Below, one piece after another: positions 36,297 through 49,259 of a DNA stretch of 64,000 bases (positions are counted from its first letter, which is position 1; every line of letters starts with the position of its first letter). The stretch is from Impatiens glandulifera (Eukaryota; Streptophyta; Magnoliopsida; Ericales; Balsaminaceae): positions 9,053,882 to 9,117,881 of the forward strand of contig NC_061863.1 of assembly GCF_907164915.1 (NCBI RefSeq), written 5' to 3'. The notes below the pieces were generated by a model. It made no database searches, was not told where the DNA came from, and was given only the letters and a program-made list of their open reading frames with translations. The position numbers and the translations under genes are program-made.

Positions 36297-36304
36297 GCGG
36301 GAAA
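36297..36304 (-). promoter_or_regulatory. E2F-like site upstream of the cyclin gene
   Basis: The minus strand reads TTTCCCGC, a canonical plant E2F site, about 90 bases upstream of a TATAAAG word near 36208-36214 and about 160 bases upstream of the putative 5' UTR donor at 36137. E2F control is expected for S-phase genes; binding is inferred from the motif alone. Confidence 0.5.
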
Positions 36305-36930
36305 TTAATAATTCAAATTTAACAAAAATAAAATAAATAATTTGTAATTTGTTGTCTCCACCCAACTATTTCAATTGTTAGTCCATATAATAAAATCTAT
36401 ATTAATACTTTCCTAATTTTATCTTATTTTTTTTCCTAAAACTAGCATAAATAATATCCAAATAAATTATCATAAATAGTCATAAGAAAATTCATTGAGT
36501 CCATATGAATATATTGTGTCATAACTTTTGGTAATGAAATGATGGTCAAATGTTAAAATTGAGAATGATTTTCCTTTTTAGTTGTGATGAGATTGTTTTC
36601 TAAATTCAAATAAATTTATTTTATGGATCTCTTCAATATATTATAATATGTTTTTTACAAAATATTATGTCATCTTTTAACCTTAATAATTATATTTAAA
36701 TTTATTTGATCTTTTATTTTAATTTGTTCATGAACTATAATCTAACTCTTAAAAGTTATTCACTATATTTGTGTGGCGCCGCAACTCACTAAGTAATTTA
36801 AGAAAAATAAATGAACGAAGAACACCAACATAATCATTATGTTATTAGTTTATAAATTAAATTTGTAATTTTTTTTAACGGAATCAACCTTCTAAATTAA
36901 TGCAACTATAGATCTATCGTGTCTTATAAA

Positions 36931-37050
36931 ATTTTAAAAAGGTGTTGCGCCGACTTTCTCATTTCAAGATTAAATTTACTCCGAGACAAGATTTTAGAAA
37001 GGTGTTGCGCCGACTTTCTCATTTCAAGATTAAGTTTAATCTGAGACATG
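36931..37050. repeat. Two 60-base direct repeats with GTTGCGCCGACTT
   Basis: Period 60: ATTTTAAAAAGGTGTTGCGC at 36931 and ATTTTAGAAAGGTGTTGCGC at 36991. Each includes GCCGAC (36949 and 37009). Confidence 0.85.
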
Positions 37051-38490
37051 TAACAATTGAACAACTATTATTACACATTAAACTTGTTTAGCGTGATTCT
37101 TTTATTTCCTATTTTTTTAATTAAATTATATTCTAAACAAAGAATTCACCCGTTTAAAATATTTATTTTATGTGCTTCTAATTAGTTATATTTAAAAATA
37201 CTAATATATATTTAAAAAATAGTTATTATTATATAATAGATTTTATTATTTTATTAATAATAGTTATTATTATATAACTTGGTAATTTTTTAATTAGTAT
37301 GGTCATAATTAATATATCTTAATTTAATTTTCTAATAATTATTATTATCAATGGTTAGTGTAGTTATGGAGCTATAAAAAATTAATAAATAAAAAAGTCA
37401 AGAGAGAAATATATTATATATTTTGTTGATTGTGCATGTTTGTGACAAATAAATCAAAATGAAAATGGGGCAAATTTTGTGTAGTATTTAGTTGGATGTC
37501 TTTATTATTACATTTCAAACTTTGGAGAATGTGGCTGTCTTTTATATAAATTTGTTGGTTAAGATAGTAATTTTTATTTATATTAAAGATGAATTACAAA
37601 ATATATTGTCTATATAATAAAAGTTCACTAAAAAGGGAAAACAATGAATGGAAAGAATAAAAATTGAAAGGAAAGAAATTGGATTTCATATGGTGTCCAT
37701 TTAGTTTTTAAGTGTTTTATAAATCCAATTCTAAAAGGTTTGAAGTTGAATGTGTTGATATTTGAGTCTATTTAAAAATACATTTTAGTCTATTTTTATA
37801 TCCTAATTTTGATTTAAATACATAAATAATAACACTTATTAATATTTTTCAAATAGAGAGAAGTTTGTCACAGTTTTATTGGCAAAGTTGTGGAGGGCTG
37901 TTTGAAGAAAAAATAGTTCAAATATAACTAATTAATATAAGTAAATCATTTGTATTTTGTTTTCTCCTCACATTTAGTCCTCATAATAAATTTCATATTA
38001 ATATTTTACTAAGTTTGTCTTATTTCTTCTTAAAAAATTGTCACAAATATTGTGATATGATAAATTATTCAGTTTATTTTAATATTATATTTTGTCACAA
38101 TTTTTTGTAATGAAAAAATGGTCAAAAGTTAAAATTGAGAATAATTTCATTTTTTATTTAAGTATAAGATTGTTTTCTAAATTAATTCAATTATTGTATA
38201 GATCTCATTCAAATTATAATATGTTCTTAATTCATATTTTTTTTTTTATAAAATATTATATTGTCTTGTAACTAATAATAATGTTTAAATTTATTTTATC
38301 AGTTAGGTAAATGTATTTACTATTCAATTATATTTTCTAGTTCTAAAAATTTATTGGCCAATAACTATGTGACCATCTGACCACAATAATTTCTTCTTTG
38401 AAGTTTTAATGAAATACAACATAATTATGTCATTAGTCTTATAAATTAAATGTGGTAGTTTTTTTTATAAATAAAATGAATAAACCAACC

Positions 38491-38712
38491 TTTTAAATAG
38501 ATGTTGCGCCGACTTCCTCGTTCCGGTACAAACTTCAACAATTATATTTTAAATAGATGTTGCGCCGACTTCCTCGTTTCGGTACAAAGTTCAACAAATA
38601 GATTTTAAATAAATGTTGCGCGGACTTTCTTGTTTCGGTACAAAGTTCAACAATTAGATTTTAAATATATGTTGCGCCGAACTCCTCGTTTCGTACCACT
38701 TCGAGAGACGTA
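38491..38712. repeat. Four 56-base direct repeats with GTTGCGCCGACTT
   Basis: Units start TTTTAAATA at 38491, 38547, 38603 and 38659. The first two keep GCCGAC; the third and fourth have single changes. This is a local expansion of the same motif as at 36931. Confidence 0.9.
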
Positions 38713-38910
38713 ATAATTGAATAGTTATTGTTACAACATTTATTTAATTTTATTATGGAACTTTCATTTTTCGATTCTTCAAATAAATTATATTCTAAAT
38801 AAAAAAAATTCACTATGCAATTTTATGTGCATATGAATAACTAAATTTAAAAATATGAATGTATCTTTTTACACATTTTCTTAATATTATTAAATTTTTA
38901 TTATCTTAAT

Positions 38911-38913
<3 letters not shown>

Positions 38914-38955
<42 letters not shown>
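38914..38955. repeat. (AAT)n microsatellite
   Basis: About 13 uninterrupted AAT units. Confidence 0.95.
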
Positions 38956-38956
<1 letters not shown>

Positions 38957-40200
38957 TATAACTAGTAGTTACTTAATTACTATGTTCATAATCAATATAT
39001 CTTAATTTAATTTTTCAATAATATTATAATTATTATTATAGTGGCTAGTATAAATAGTAATAGTTATAGATAGATATATAATATTTATATTTTCCTTATA
39101 AAAATTTTTATTAAAAAAAGTCATAAAGAAATATATATATTATTCATTTTATTTTATTGTGCATATTGTGACAAATAAATCCAAATAAGAATGGGACAAA
39201 TTTAGTGTGGTCTTTAGTTGGATGTTTCTATAATCATATTTCAATCTTTGTAGAATGTCACATTATTATTATAAATTGTTTTTCAAATATTTTCTAAGAA
39301 AAAAAAAGTTATACTATCACTTTAAGAAGGTAATCAAGACGTTATGGCTAAAGATAGTAAATTTTTTATTGATAGTAAATATGAATTACATGATATTGTC
39401 CATATAATAAAAAAAATATTAAGGAAAATGTAACACATCATATGGTTTGATAAAACCAATTTCACTCTCTATAAAAAATTTAGTCCTCATAATAAATATT
39501 AATATTTTACTAATTTTATCTTATTGTTTCCTTAAAAAAATATCATAAATATTATCATATGAAAAATTATTAAGTCTTTTTTAATATTATATTTTGTCAT
39601 AATTTTTTGTAATGAAAAGATTGTAAGAAGTTAAAATTAAGATTATTTTTCGTTTTTTAGATTGCATTAAATTATTTTATAAATTTAAATTAAATTATTT
39701 TATGGATCTCATTCATGTTATAATATGTTTTTCTAATTATTTTTTTTTTATAAAATTAAGTCATATTTTAACTTTAATAACCTAGTATAAATTGATTTAT
39801 CTTTTAGTTAATTTATTCACTATTCAAATTATATTAATGTTTAATTTTGTAAACATCTCTTAATAAAATTATTTTATGTCACAACACGACTTTTCACACT
39901 AAAACTTTTTTTCAAGTTTTAAGAAAGTACAATATAATTATTATATGATTAGTCTTATAAATAGTGTTTTTTTTAAGTAATGAAAAAAATGAACCTATTG
40001 CGGTTATAATATTATATTTTAATATTTATAAAAAAGTGTTGCGTCAACTTTCTAATTTTCAAGATTTTCATTTCGAAGATAACAATACAATAGATAATAA
40101 TTGGATTATTAATCAGTACACTTATTCAACTATTTTGAATTCAATTTTAAAAACTTTGTTGACATTGTTAAATGACTAAGAGATGATGGATGTCAATAAC

Positions 40201-43164
40201 AATATTACAATTGTGTAGTTTCTATTATTCTTAATTACTATGTCATACTATTTTATTTTTAACTTTTTTATTAAAATTTATTTTAAAATTTTGATATTGG
40301 TTAATTAGAATAATAATAATTATTACAAAAATATCATATAATGGGTTTGGGTTCGGGTTCGGGTTCGATTCCAACTAAAAAAATATCTTATAATTATATA
40401 AATTAAATTAGGGACATTTTTTTTAACTTGACTATTCACACTTGAACTGCCATATTAAATAGTTTTGTTTGAGAGTAGATGTCATACTTATACATTTGTG
40501 TTAAAAAAAATTAAAATTAAAATAGATTTTATAAAAAAATAAAAAATAATAACAGTAACGGTGACATATTATAATAGTTATGTTTGACCTTATTCATGAA
40601 TCATTAAGACATTTTGTGACAAATATGAATAATGAAAACAAATATAACAAACAGCTGTCCGCAGAAGTGACGTGTGGTTTTTATTTTTTTTAATTATTGA
40701 TGCATCCGCTCTAAACAAAAAAATAAAAATATATAATATTTGAATATTATGTATTAATAAAATTCTCTAAGTAGAAGTAGCCTATGTTGCCTTACCTTAC
40801 TATTATTATGGAATATAATTCATGGTTTTCTTTAACATAATTTTTTTCTAGTAGAATTATTCTTGTTTTTTTTTAATTTTCATAAAATGGGTCAAAGAAA
40901 AATGGTTGGATTGGATATAACCTAAGTGGTTCAGAAATAGAAATGAAAGTTTATTTATTTTTAAATATTAGAAATAATATCATTATATTTACTTTAATTT
41001 AAAACGTTTTAAATGAGAATTTATATGTGACATTTGGTTTCTTAAAAACTACTCTTTATACTTGAATTATTTTATTGATCCCCTGTTCTAATTTAGCGGC
41101 AACCAGAGATGTATATTCTCAATTTTTTGAGGTCTTGGATTCGAGCTTGCAAACGGTAAGTTCTGCGTTTAAATGGTTAAATGTGTCTGTGAATATGTAC
41201 TTAACCGGTTGTCCTATTTTTTATTTAAAATTTATTTTACTGAGTTATTAAAAATAATTATAATATAAAAGATTTACTATCACATTTTAATTTTTCAGAT
41301 GGAATTTGTTTCTTCATTTATTTTTACTTTTTAATTTTATTTAGTGTAATAATTAGTAATCATATATATTAGTATATCAGATGTTAGTATATAAGGAAAA
41401 GATTGTATTAGAATATTATTATAGTTTATCTATATTATATAAATATTATATTAAATTTATAAGAAAATTAAAAAAAATAGGACAATTTTATAAGAAAACT
41501 AATATTTATAATAAATTAATAATGATATTATCACAATTTATAATATTGTGATAATATTTTATAAATATATTATTTTATATTCAAGATGAAAAATATTTGA
41601 ACAATCTTAGGCTGAAGATGAAATAGTAAATATTAATGTTATGTATTCAAAATTCATAAACTCTTGAGTAGTAAGATCCATCAAATAATAGGATAACAAT
41701 GTATTGATTAAAAAGAACGATTAAAAAGAACAAACGAAATAAAATCAAATCACATGGACATTAAATGATAGGTGAAACAACAATCGAAAAGAAACTTTGA
41801 AGTTACTCATGAATCTCGACCTCCATCAAACGACGAGATTACATCGTGTTGCCTAAAAAGAAAACCATTGAAGAATGTATAATCTCATGGGCATAGAATA
41901 CTAGGATGAAACAACACCTGAAAAAAAAAAATATATCCTAACGAAATAATGACAGTCTATTAATTAAATAACCAATAAAAAAACACATATAATTGTTATA
42001 GGCATTAATTACTAGGATATAACAACAATTGAAAATAAAATTCAGAGAATATGATTATCTTAGAAAATAAGAAAATTAACAAAAATATTTAAAAGAAAAA
42101 TAAATTATTAAAAAATATAATAATAATTATTAGAGCTTTCGAAAAAAAAAAAAAAAAACTAGATTTTGTAGCTTAAGTTATATCATATTAGGATAGAGAA
42201 AAGAAATTGTATTAGAGGTTATTATTGAGTTACAAAAATTATAATTATTATACAGATATTATAGTAAACTTATAAGGAAATAAATATAAAATAATAAAAT
42301 TATTATCACAATTTATAATATTGTGATAATATTTTATACGTATATTATTTTATATTTTAATCGTGTATAGATTAATAAACACAAATACAATTATCTTATT
42401 ATAAAGTATTAACAAATTAGAGTTCTATAAATCATGCAATAAGGTTATCCTTAACCCATTCATAGTTTGTTTTACCTTTCTAATACACAAAATCCATCTT
42501 TTTAGTGATCCCATAAAGTTATTATAAGACATGTTAACAATATTTTTTTTAAGAGTAAATTATAGTTATGTTCAATCCTTCAATAATAATGTGTCATCTA
42601 TGATAGAAAAAATAATTGAAGAGATGATAAATAATAATTGAGTTGACTCGGGTCAACTCGACATGTCTTGACCTAAAGTATGGATCGAACACAAATTTGT
42701 CGCCAAACAAATAGAGTAGTTTGCAACTCTAGCCATCTTACATTAAAAATTTGTTATGTAGAAAATAGGGATGGATGATTGGAGAAACTTTTGTCCAGTG
42801 TTTGCGATGATATTCTTTGTTTATGAGGTAATGCCGAATTTATATGTTCCGTCAATTAATAAAATTGGGGATATTTAGTGTAACTGAATCGAGTGCTGTC
42901 GAGGAGAATTGTGATGATCTTTTGTGGGTAGACAATTTGAGTAGTTTGGAGTTCTAACTTCAACCCTAATCATAACCTTAACGATAACCCTAACCCTAAT
43001 AAAAGATAGGTAAAAGATGAATTTGCGGTGAAGTACATTTTGAGCCAATGTCAAATTCATTTATGTTTTGTGCATTATTAAAATTGACAATGTTGAGCGT
43101 ATCTGAAATCATACAACCCAGAAGAATTATGACGTTTTCAAATAGACAACTCGAGAAGTTTGTC
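40201..43164. other. AT-rich intergenic region
   Basis: No gene is recognised. Two similar AT-rich pieces (about 41440-41590 and 42225-42370) share TTATCACAATTTATAATATTG and its extension, probably copies of one element. Short telomere-like AACCCTAACCCTAAT occurs at 42984-42998. A GGGTTCG triplet repeat is near 40346-40367. Confidence 0.5.
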
Positions 43165-43169
43165 ACTCT
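43165..43169. repeat. Target site duplication ACTCT (left)
   Basis: ACTCT directly left of the copia LTR; the same five bases occur at 48036-48040 directly right of the other LTR. Confidence 0.85.
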
Positions 43170-43437
43170 AGTTAGATAATATAGAATAAATGATAAGTAG
43201 AGATAGGTGAATGAGAGAGATAGAAGGAAAATTATACTTTCTATATGTTTCTTTGATATTACATAAACATTATTTATATACAAGATTCAATGTATTGGGA
43301 AACAACATCATTTATTAATTGGCAGACTCTTGGTATGTGTTGACGTTTCCTTGGGAATGAATGAGACTTTATGTTTTCTAGTCTCCTTGGAATGTATAAG
43401 GACATCCTTATCTTTAACAGCCTCAATATCTTTAATA
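43170..43437 (-). repeat. 3' LTR of the copia element
   Basis: 268 bases, plus-strand ends AGTTAGATAATA and CTTTAATA. The pol frame runs into it and stops at 43308. Confidence 0.93.
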
Positions 43438-46400
43438 CCCTCCCGCAAGCGAAACGGGGAGGCACACACCGTGAGCTTGTCACGGAGAAAAATGAACCGA
43501 TGTGATGACAATCCTTTTGTAAATATGTCAGCAATTTGATCATGAGTCGGGACATACTGAATAAGTAAAGATTTTTGAGCCACTTTCTCCCTAACAAAAT
43601 GGAAATCAATCTCAATATGTTTTGTACGAGCGTGAAATACTGGATTTGCAGAGAGAAATGTTGCGCCGATATTATCACACCACAAAGTCGGTGGATGGAT
43701 TGATGAAATTCGTAATTCACTCAAAAGAGATTGAAGCCAACAAAGTTCGGCAGTGGCATGAGCTAAGGCTCGAAATTCAGATTCAGTACTTGATCGAGCA
43801 ACAACATGCTGCTTTTTGGAGTTCCACGAGATGAGGTTATTACCAAGAAAGATACAATAACCTGTAGTGGATCGGCGATCATCAGGACAACCTGCCCAAT
43901 CAGCATCAGAATAGGCCTCAAGGGAGAGGGATGCCGATGGACGAAAGACAAGCCCATGGTGTGGAGTATGACGAAGATATCGTAATATACGTTTGACCGC
44001 AACCCAATGGGTGGATGTTGGAGCGTGCATGAATTGACAAGCACGATTGACCGCAAATGCTAATTCAGGACGAGTGAGAGTTAAATATTGTAGAGCTCCC
44101 ACAATACTTCTATATAAGAAGGGATCAGAAAGGGGATCACCATCATATTTAGAAAGTGAAGAACTAGTAGAGACGGGAGAATGAAGTGGTTTGGAGTATT
44201 GCATGTCAGCCCTAATAAGAAGGTCCTGAATATATTGTGACTGACTCAGAAAGAGCCCATCAGATGAGCGAGAAGCTTCAACACCGAGAAAATAATGGAG
44301 TTGTCCAAGGTCTTTAAGTGGGAAGCTGTCTTGTAGGCGAGAAATGATTGTAGACAGATGTGAGGCTGAGTTTCCCGTAAAGATAATGTCATCTACGTAC
44401 ACAAGGATATATGCAGTGATTGTAGATGTATGATAGAGGAATAAGGAGGAGTCAGACTTAGCTTCAAAGAATCCAAGCGACAAGAGTGAGGATCGCAGCG
44501 TAGAGTACCATTCACGAGGTGCTTGTTTTAGACCATATAGGGCTTTATGGAGCTGACACACATGATTAGGGAATTCAGGATGAACAAAACCAGGAGGTTG
44601 AGTCATATATACCTCGCTGTGTAATTTTCCATGAAGAAAGGCGTTGCTAACATCAAGTTGGTGAATAGGCCAATTTCGGGACACAGCAAGTGCAAGAATG
44701 GTCCTTATTGTTGTTGGCTTAATAACTGGACTAAAAGTCTCAACATAGTCAACACCAAGTTGTTGATGAAAGCCTTTCGCCACAAGACGAGCTTTATGAC
44801 GCTCAATTGAGCCATCCGCTTTTCGTTTGAGTTTGTAAACCCATTTGCAACCCACAATATTTTGTCCAGATTTAGGAGGAACTAGAGACCATGTCTGATT
44901 CTGAATAAGAGCATTATATTCGGAGGTCATGGCTGAACGCCAAGAGGGATCTTTATTGGCAGAGGAGAAGCATGTCGGCTCAAGGGTGATGGCTGTGAAA
45001 AGGGCGGAAGAAGAAGGGAGACGGGACTTGGCACGGGTGCGCATAGGATGATTGGAGCAAGCAGGGGCTTTGAGGATTGGAGTATGACGTTGATTGATGA
45101 TGGGTGAGGGGGTAGTAGGTGGTGAAGAATATGAAGTGGGCGATGAAACATTTGAAGTAGAGGGTGAACTGCTTGGGTTGGGTGAAGGTGGAGGTGATGA
45201 AAAGGGTGAACCGCTTGGGTTAAGTGAAGATGGAGGTGATGAAGAAGGTGAACCGTTTGGGTTAGGTGAAGGTAGAGATGATGAAGAGGGTGATGTGGTT
45301 TCAGGTGGACTAGGGAAAGTAGATGTGATAGGTAATAAAGAATGGGGATTTGTTGTTGGTGATGTATATATAGGTTGTGGGTTTTGTGGGGGAGAGGATG
45401 AGTTGTAGGGAAATGTGGTTTCATCAAAAATGACATGGCGTGAAATAAATATGCGTCCCGTGGGGATGTGAAAACATCGATAGCCTTTATGTGAGGGACT
45501 ATAACCCAAAAATAAGCACTTTTGGGATCGAAAGTCAAGTTTGTGCTTGTTGTAAGCTCGAATAAGAGGATAGCAATGACATCTAAAAGTGCGCAAAAAG
45601 TTGTAATTGGGAGTTTGATTGAACAATACTTCATAGGGAGATCGATTACCCAAGACAGGAGTAGGTAATCGATTGATAAGATAGGTACCTGTGGAGAAGG
45701 CTTCATCCCAAAAATACAGGGGCATAGATGCATGAGCAAGTAGAGTAAGAGATGTTTCAGTAAGATGACGAATTTTCCGTTCGGCTACCCCATTTTGCTC
45801 GCTTGTATGAGGGCATGTGAGTCAATGATGTATACCATTAAGAGAGGTAATATGTCCAAAGGTGCGATATTCGCCTCCCCCATCAGTTTGTAGAGTTTTT
45901 ATCTTTTTACTGAATTGGTTTTCAACTAATGCTTTAAATTGAATAAATACTGTCAACACATCAGATTTGCGTTTGAGCGGATAGAGCCAAGTAAATCGAC
46001 TATAATCATCAATAAAAATAATAAAGTACCGAAAACCATTAGAGGAAAAAATTGGAGCAGGTCCCCAAACATCTGAGTGAATAAGCTCTAAAGGTGCAGA
46101 AGAGCACGTTTTGGATGATACAAAAGGAAGTTTATGAGCTTTCCCAAATTGACAAGCATCACAAAATTCAGTATGCATATTACCTAACAAAGGTAACTTA
46201 AAATGAGACATAATATAAGTAGAAGTTGCAGGAGACGGGTGACCCAATCGAGAGTGCCAAACTGATGCAGTTGATCGGGAACTAATAAATGCTTGTTTGG
46301 GTGCACTATTTGGACTAAGTAGTCGATATAATCCATTATGCAAGGTTCCTCGAAGAATTTCCTTCTTCGTGACCTGATCCTTCACAACACAAAAGGTTGG

Positions 46401-47714
46401 ATAAAATTCAAAGAATACATTATTGTCGGCTGTAAATCGAGCCACACTAAGCAAGTTCTTCGTAATCATGGGAACATGCAAAATATTTTTAAGATGCATA
46501 GATCTGTGCGTACCAGTAAATGACGAATGTCCAATATTAGAAATATTTAGCCCATCTCCATTCCCAACTAGAATTTGTTGCTCACCATTGTAAGGAGAAT
46601 GAATGGAGAGATTGTCCAACTTAGCAGTCAAATGATCAGTTGCTCCAGAATCAGGGTACCAAGCTGAGTCAGATACAATAGATGGAGTTGCCATCATAGC
46701 TGCCGATGAGGAAGATGAACAAAAGTTCTGGTCGAATCTGCGTCGACAAGTTCCTACAGAATGTCCTGGAATATTACAAAGTTGACAAATTAAACCAGAA
46801 CGACACATATTAGAGAGATGTCCAAAACGACCACATGTTTGACATTTAGGCCGATTTTGATTTTGAGAACCACGATAGGGACGATGAGGGCGAGATGGGT
46901 CAGTCCTTGAATTAAAGAAATTTGATGGCTGACCTAAAATAGAAGATGTAGTAGAGGCACTCTGTTGTGAGTGAAAAGAGCCACCTGGTGTCGATGGACG
47001 AGTAGCAGATCCAAAAGAGGGAGAAAATACACCTTTATTAGTATGATTCGTAGTCGCTGAAGTTCCGCGACGGCTATATACAACATTAGCAGTTGGCGAG
47101 TTGGCATAGAGAGACTCAAGTCTGATTTCATGTGTGAGAAGTAATCCAGAAAGATCGTCGACATTAATAGAATCTGGACGTGTAGTAACTGCGACTAGAA
47201 GGGATTCATACTCGGGTCCAAGGCCACCAAGAACGTAGAGAATAAGATCTTCGTCTGCAACTTTTTGCCCGGCAGCCGCAAGGTTATCAGTTATGACCTT
47301 GATAGCTTGGAGATAAGACTCCATGGATGATTCTCCTTTTTTGATAGTTTGAAGTTGAAGGCGGAGCTGCATTAGTCTAGCTTTGGATTGAGTAGCGAAA
47401 CATCGTTCAAGTGTTTCCCAGAGGTATTGAGATGAAATACAGTTTTCACCTGCGACCTGTGCAAACACTGATTCAGATAGTGTTCCGAGAAGCCAACTTA
47501 ACAAACGTTGATCTTGTTGTTCCCAGGCCTGAAGCTCAGTGGAAGTCGATGCTTCTTCGGTTTTAATAGGAGCTGGGAGATCTCCATTGACAAATCCAAA
47601 GAATCTGTATCCTTTGAGAGCAGGTACAACTTGAGAACGCCATAGAACAAAGTTCTTTTGGTCGAGTTTGATAATAGATGTATTTTGAAGAGAGTAAGCA
47701 TTATTTTGAGCCAT
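43308..47714 (-). pseudogene. copia gag-pol polyprotein with one in-frame stop
   Basis: Reads from ATG at 47714 (MAQNNAYSLQN) to a stop at 43308 in one frame, about 1470 codons, interrupted only by TGA at 45822-45824. Order: gag with UBN2-like region; two zinc knuckles, CQTCGRFGHLSNMC and CQLCNIPGHSVGTC; aspartic protease YPDSGATDHLT; integrase HHCC zinc domain (HSRLGHP...CDACQFGKAH) and catalytic Asp at LIHSDVWGP and TLQTDGGGEY; then the stop; integrase Glu in [10 protein letters not shown]; proline/serine-rich linker; reverse transcriptase with YVDDIIF; RNase H with [14 protein letters not shown] and [12 protein letters not shown]. The stop falls between the second Asp and the Glu of integrase, so this copy cannot make integrase or RT without readthrough or help in trans. 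No frameshift was seen. Confidence 0.93.
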
Positions 47715-47767
47715 TTGAGAAGGGGATCGATGTAAGAGGGGTTTCCCTGTTGATTGCTCTGATACCA

Positions 47768-48035
47768 AGTTAGATAATATAGAATAAATGATAAGTAGAG
47801 ATAGGTGAATGAGAGAGATAGAAGGAAAATTATACTTTCTATATGTTTCTTTGATATTACATAAACATTATTTATATACAAGATTCAATGTATTGGGAAA
47901 CAACATCATTTATTAATTGGCAGACTCTTGGTATGTGTTGACGTTTCCTTGGGAATGAATGAGACTTTATGTTTTCTAGTCTCCTTGGAATGTAAAAGGA
48001 CATCCTTATCTTTAACAGCCTCAATATCTTTAATA
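47768..48035 (-). repeat. 5' LTR of the copia element
   Basis: 268 bases, identical to the 3' LTR except one base (AATGTAAAAGG here, AATGTATAAGG there). Followed by target duplication ACTCT at 48036-48040. Confidence 0.93.
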
Positions 48036-48040
48036 ACTCT

Positions 48041-49259
48041 AATTCAAACACGGCGAAGATCTGTTCTATGGAGGAAAAAGAATAGGGATTCGCAATAAAA
48101 AAACACTTTTGTCAAGTGTATACGAAATCAATCTAATGCCAATTTCGTATATTAATCAAATGAAAGCATTTAACATCCGAAGTCCGAGAAATTAAGAAAT
48201 TTCGTATATTAATCGAATCGACAGCATTTAACGTATCCGAAGTTAGAGGAATCGAGAGGAATTAATAAGTTGTCGTAAAAGAAAACCGCGATTTATATCT
48301 CAAATCTTGTTATTTATTTTTAATATATATATAAAGAAAATTTTAATTACTTTTTCCATTTAAAAATTGGCATGTTCTTCGAAATGTCAATGTAAGAGGA
48401 AGAAATGCGCCAGTATTATGACTCGGTGGGAAGAAGGGGGGGATGCATGAAGAAGCCCTAATCCTTTGACGTTGGAGCGGTCGAATCTCTGTTAGATTTC
48501 ACCTATAAATTCTTCCATGGATGTTCTCTCGCTTGCAGTCGGAACTAACTGAGAGCTTGTTCAATTTTCAAATCTCGATTCTCATGTTTCTATGCATGTA
48601 TGCTGCAGATTGATATATAGAGAGAGAGCCCTAAGTTTTTTTGCAGGACTTGCCAAATTCCTGCAAGATTTGAGCTGAAAAAGGTCCAATTTGATGCTTT
48701 CCTTCTCCAATTCCACTCGTCAGTCGACTGTCGCGGCGGAAAGGTCGGTTGATTTTCTGTTTTCTGAATTTTGATATCTGCTTGGATGCATGTGTCTGTT
48801 CGTAGTTTTTCTGTTGGATACAATTGAAACTTTACATTACAGGTGTAATTAAGAACTTTCTCAGGGACTTATGAATACGAACTGATTTGTTATACGCAGA
48901 CAATGATTATATATTGATTAGGATATTAAACCTAGACGATTTCTTGGAAAACGAGCTGAATTTGCCTTAAATTAAGATAAAATCTGTGCGTTGACTAGTT
49001 AGACTCAATTTCTCTCGATTGAATACTTTACTGGATGCGTTTAGTTTGATGAAAATCACTTGATCCCGTTTAAAATCAACAGATGGAGATAATATTTGGC
49101 TTATTTCTTAGTTGTTCTTCGTTTGACTTAAACTGTTAGATTTTGGTTTGAGTATTTGCAGCTATACGAACTGCTTAGGTCATAACTTGTCTGCAAAACG
49201 ATGGCAGTCATGTATGTTCAATTCATAACTGCTGTAACAATGGTTTTGTGGATGACAGG
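48041..49259 (+). promoter_or_regulatory. Promoter and 5' UTR (with intron) of the AP2 gene
   Basis: Upstream of the ATG at 49260 the sequence GATGACAG|GATGG is a good splice acceptor, and GGCGGAAAG|GTCGG at 48743/48744 a good donor. A 5' UTR intron of 515 bases is therefore likely, as is common in DREB2 genes. The leader before it is pyrimidine- and CT-rich. Nothing else is recognised. Confidence 0.5.

Larger units (their letters stand above)
36310..40200. repeat. Diverged non-coding tandem repeat, ~1.6-kb period
   Basis: Three successive segments (about 36310-37700, 37915-39440, 39465-40200) share the same word order. They contain TAGTCC(A/T)CATAATAAA...TTAATA, a shared TTGCGYCRACTT motif, and (first two) GTGACAAATAAATC...ATGGGRCAAATTT...AGTTGGATGT. 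They are AT-rich, heavily diverged and lack ORFs. It looks like an old segmental tandem duplication of intergenic DNA or an unknown element. Confidence 0.6.
43170..48035 (-). mobile_element. Young, nearly intact Ty1/copia retrotransposon
   Basis: 4866 bases, minus strand, bounded by ACTCT target duplications. The two 268-base LTRs differ at one position that I can see. The primer site TGGTATCAGAGC (initiator Met tRNA) abuts the 5' LTR, and a purine tract GCGGGAGGG abuts the 3' LTR. The LTR begins TATTAAAG and ends CTAACT on the element strand, i.e. TA...CT ends in place of the canonical TG...CA. One gag-pol frame fills the interior, broken by a single TGA. LTR identity points to a very recent insertion, so copies elsewhere in the genome may be active. 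Confidence 0.95.

Noticed and set aside
42984..42998. Interstitial telomere repeat
   Set aside because: Only about two CCCTAAA-like units are present; too short to mean a former chromosome end.
45094..45408. Gly/Glu-rich 104-codon ORF on the plus strand
   Set aside because: It is the antisense shadow of the Pro/Ser-rich linker of the copia polyprotein.
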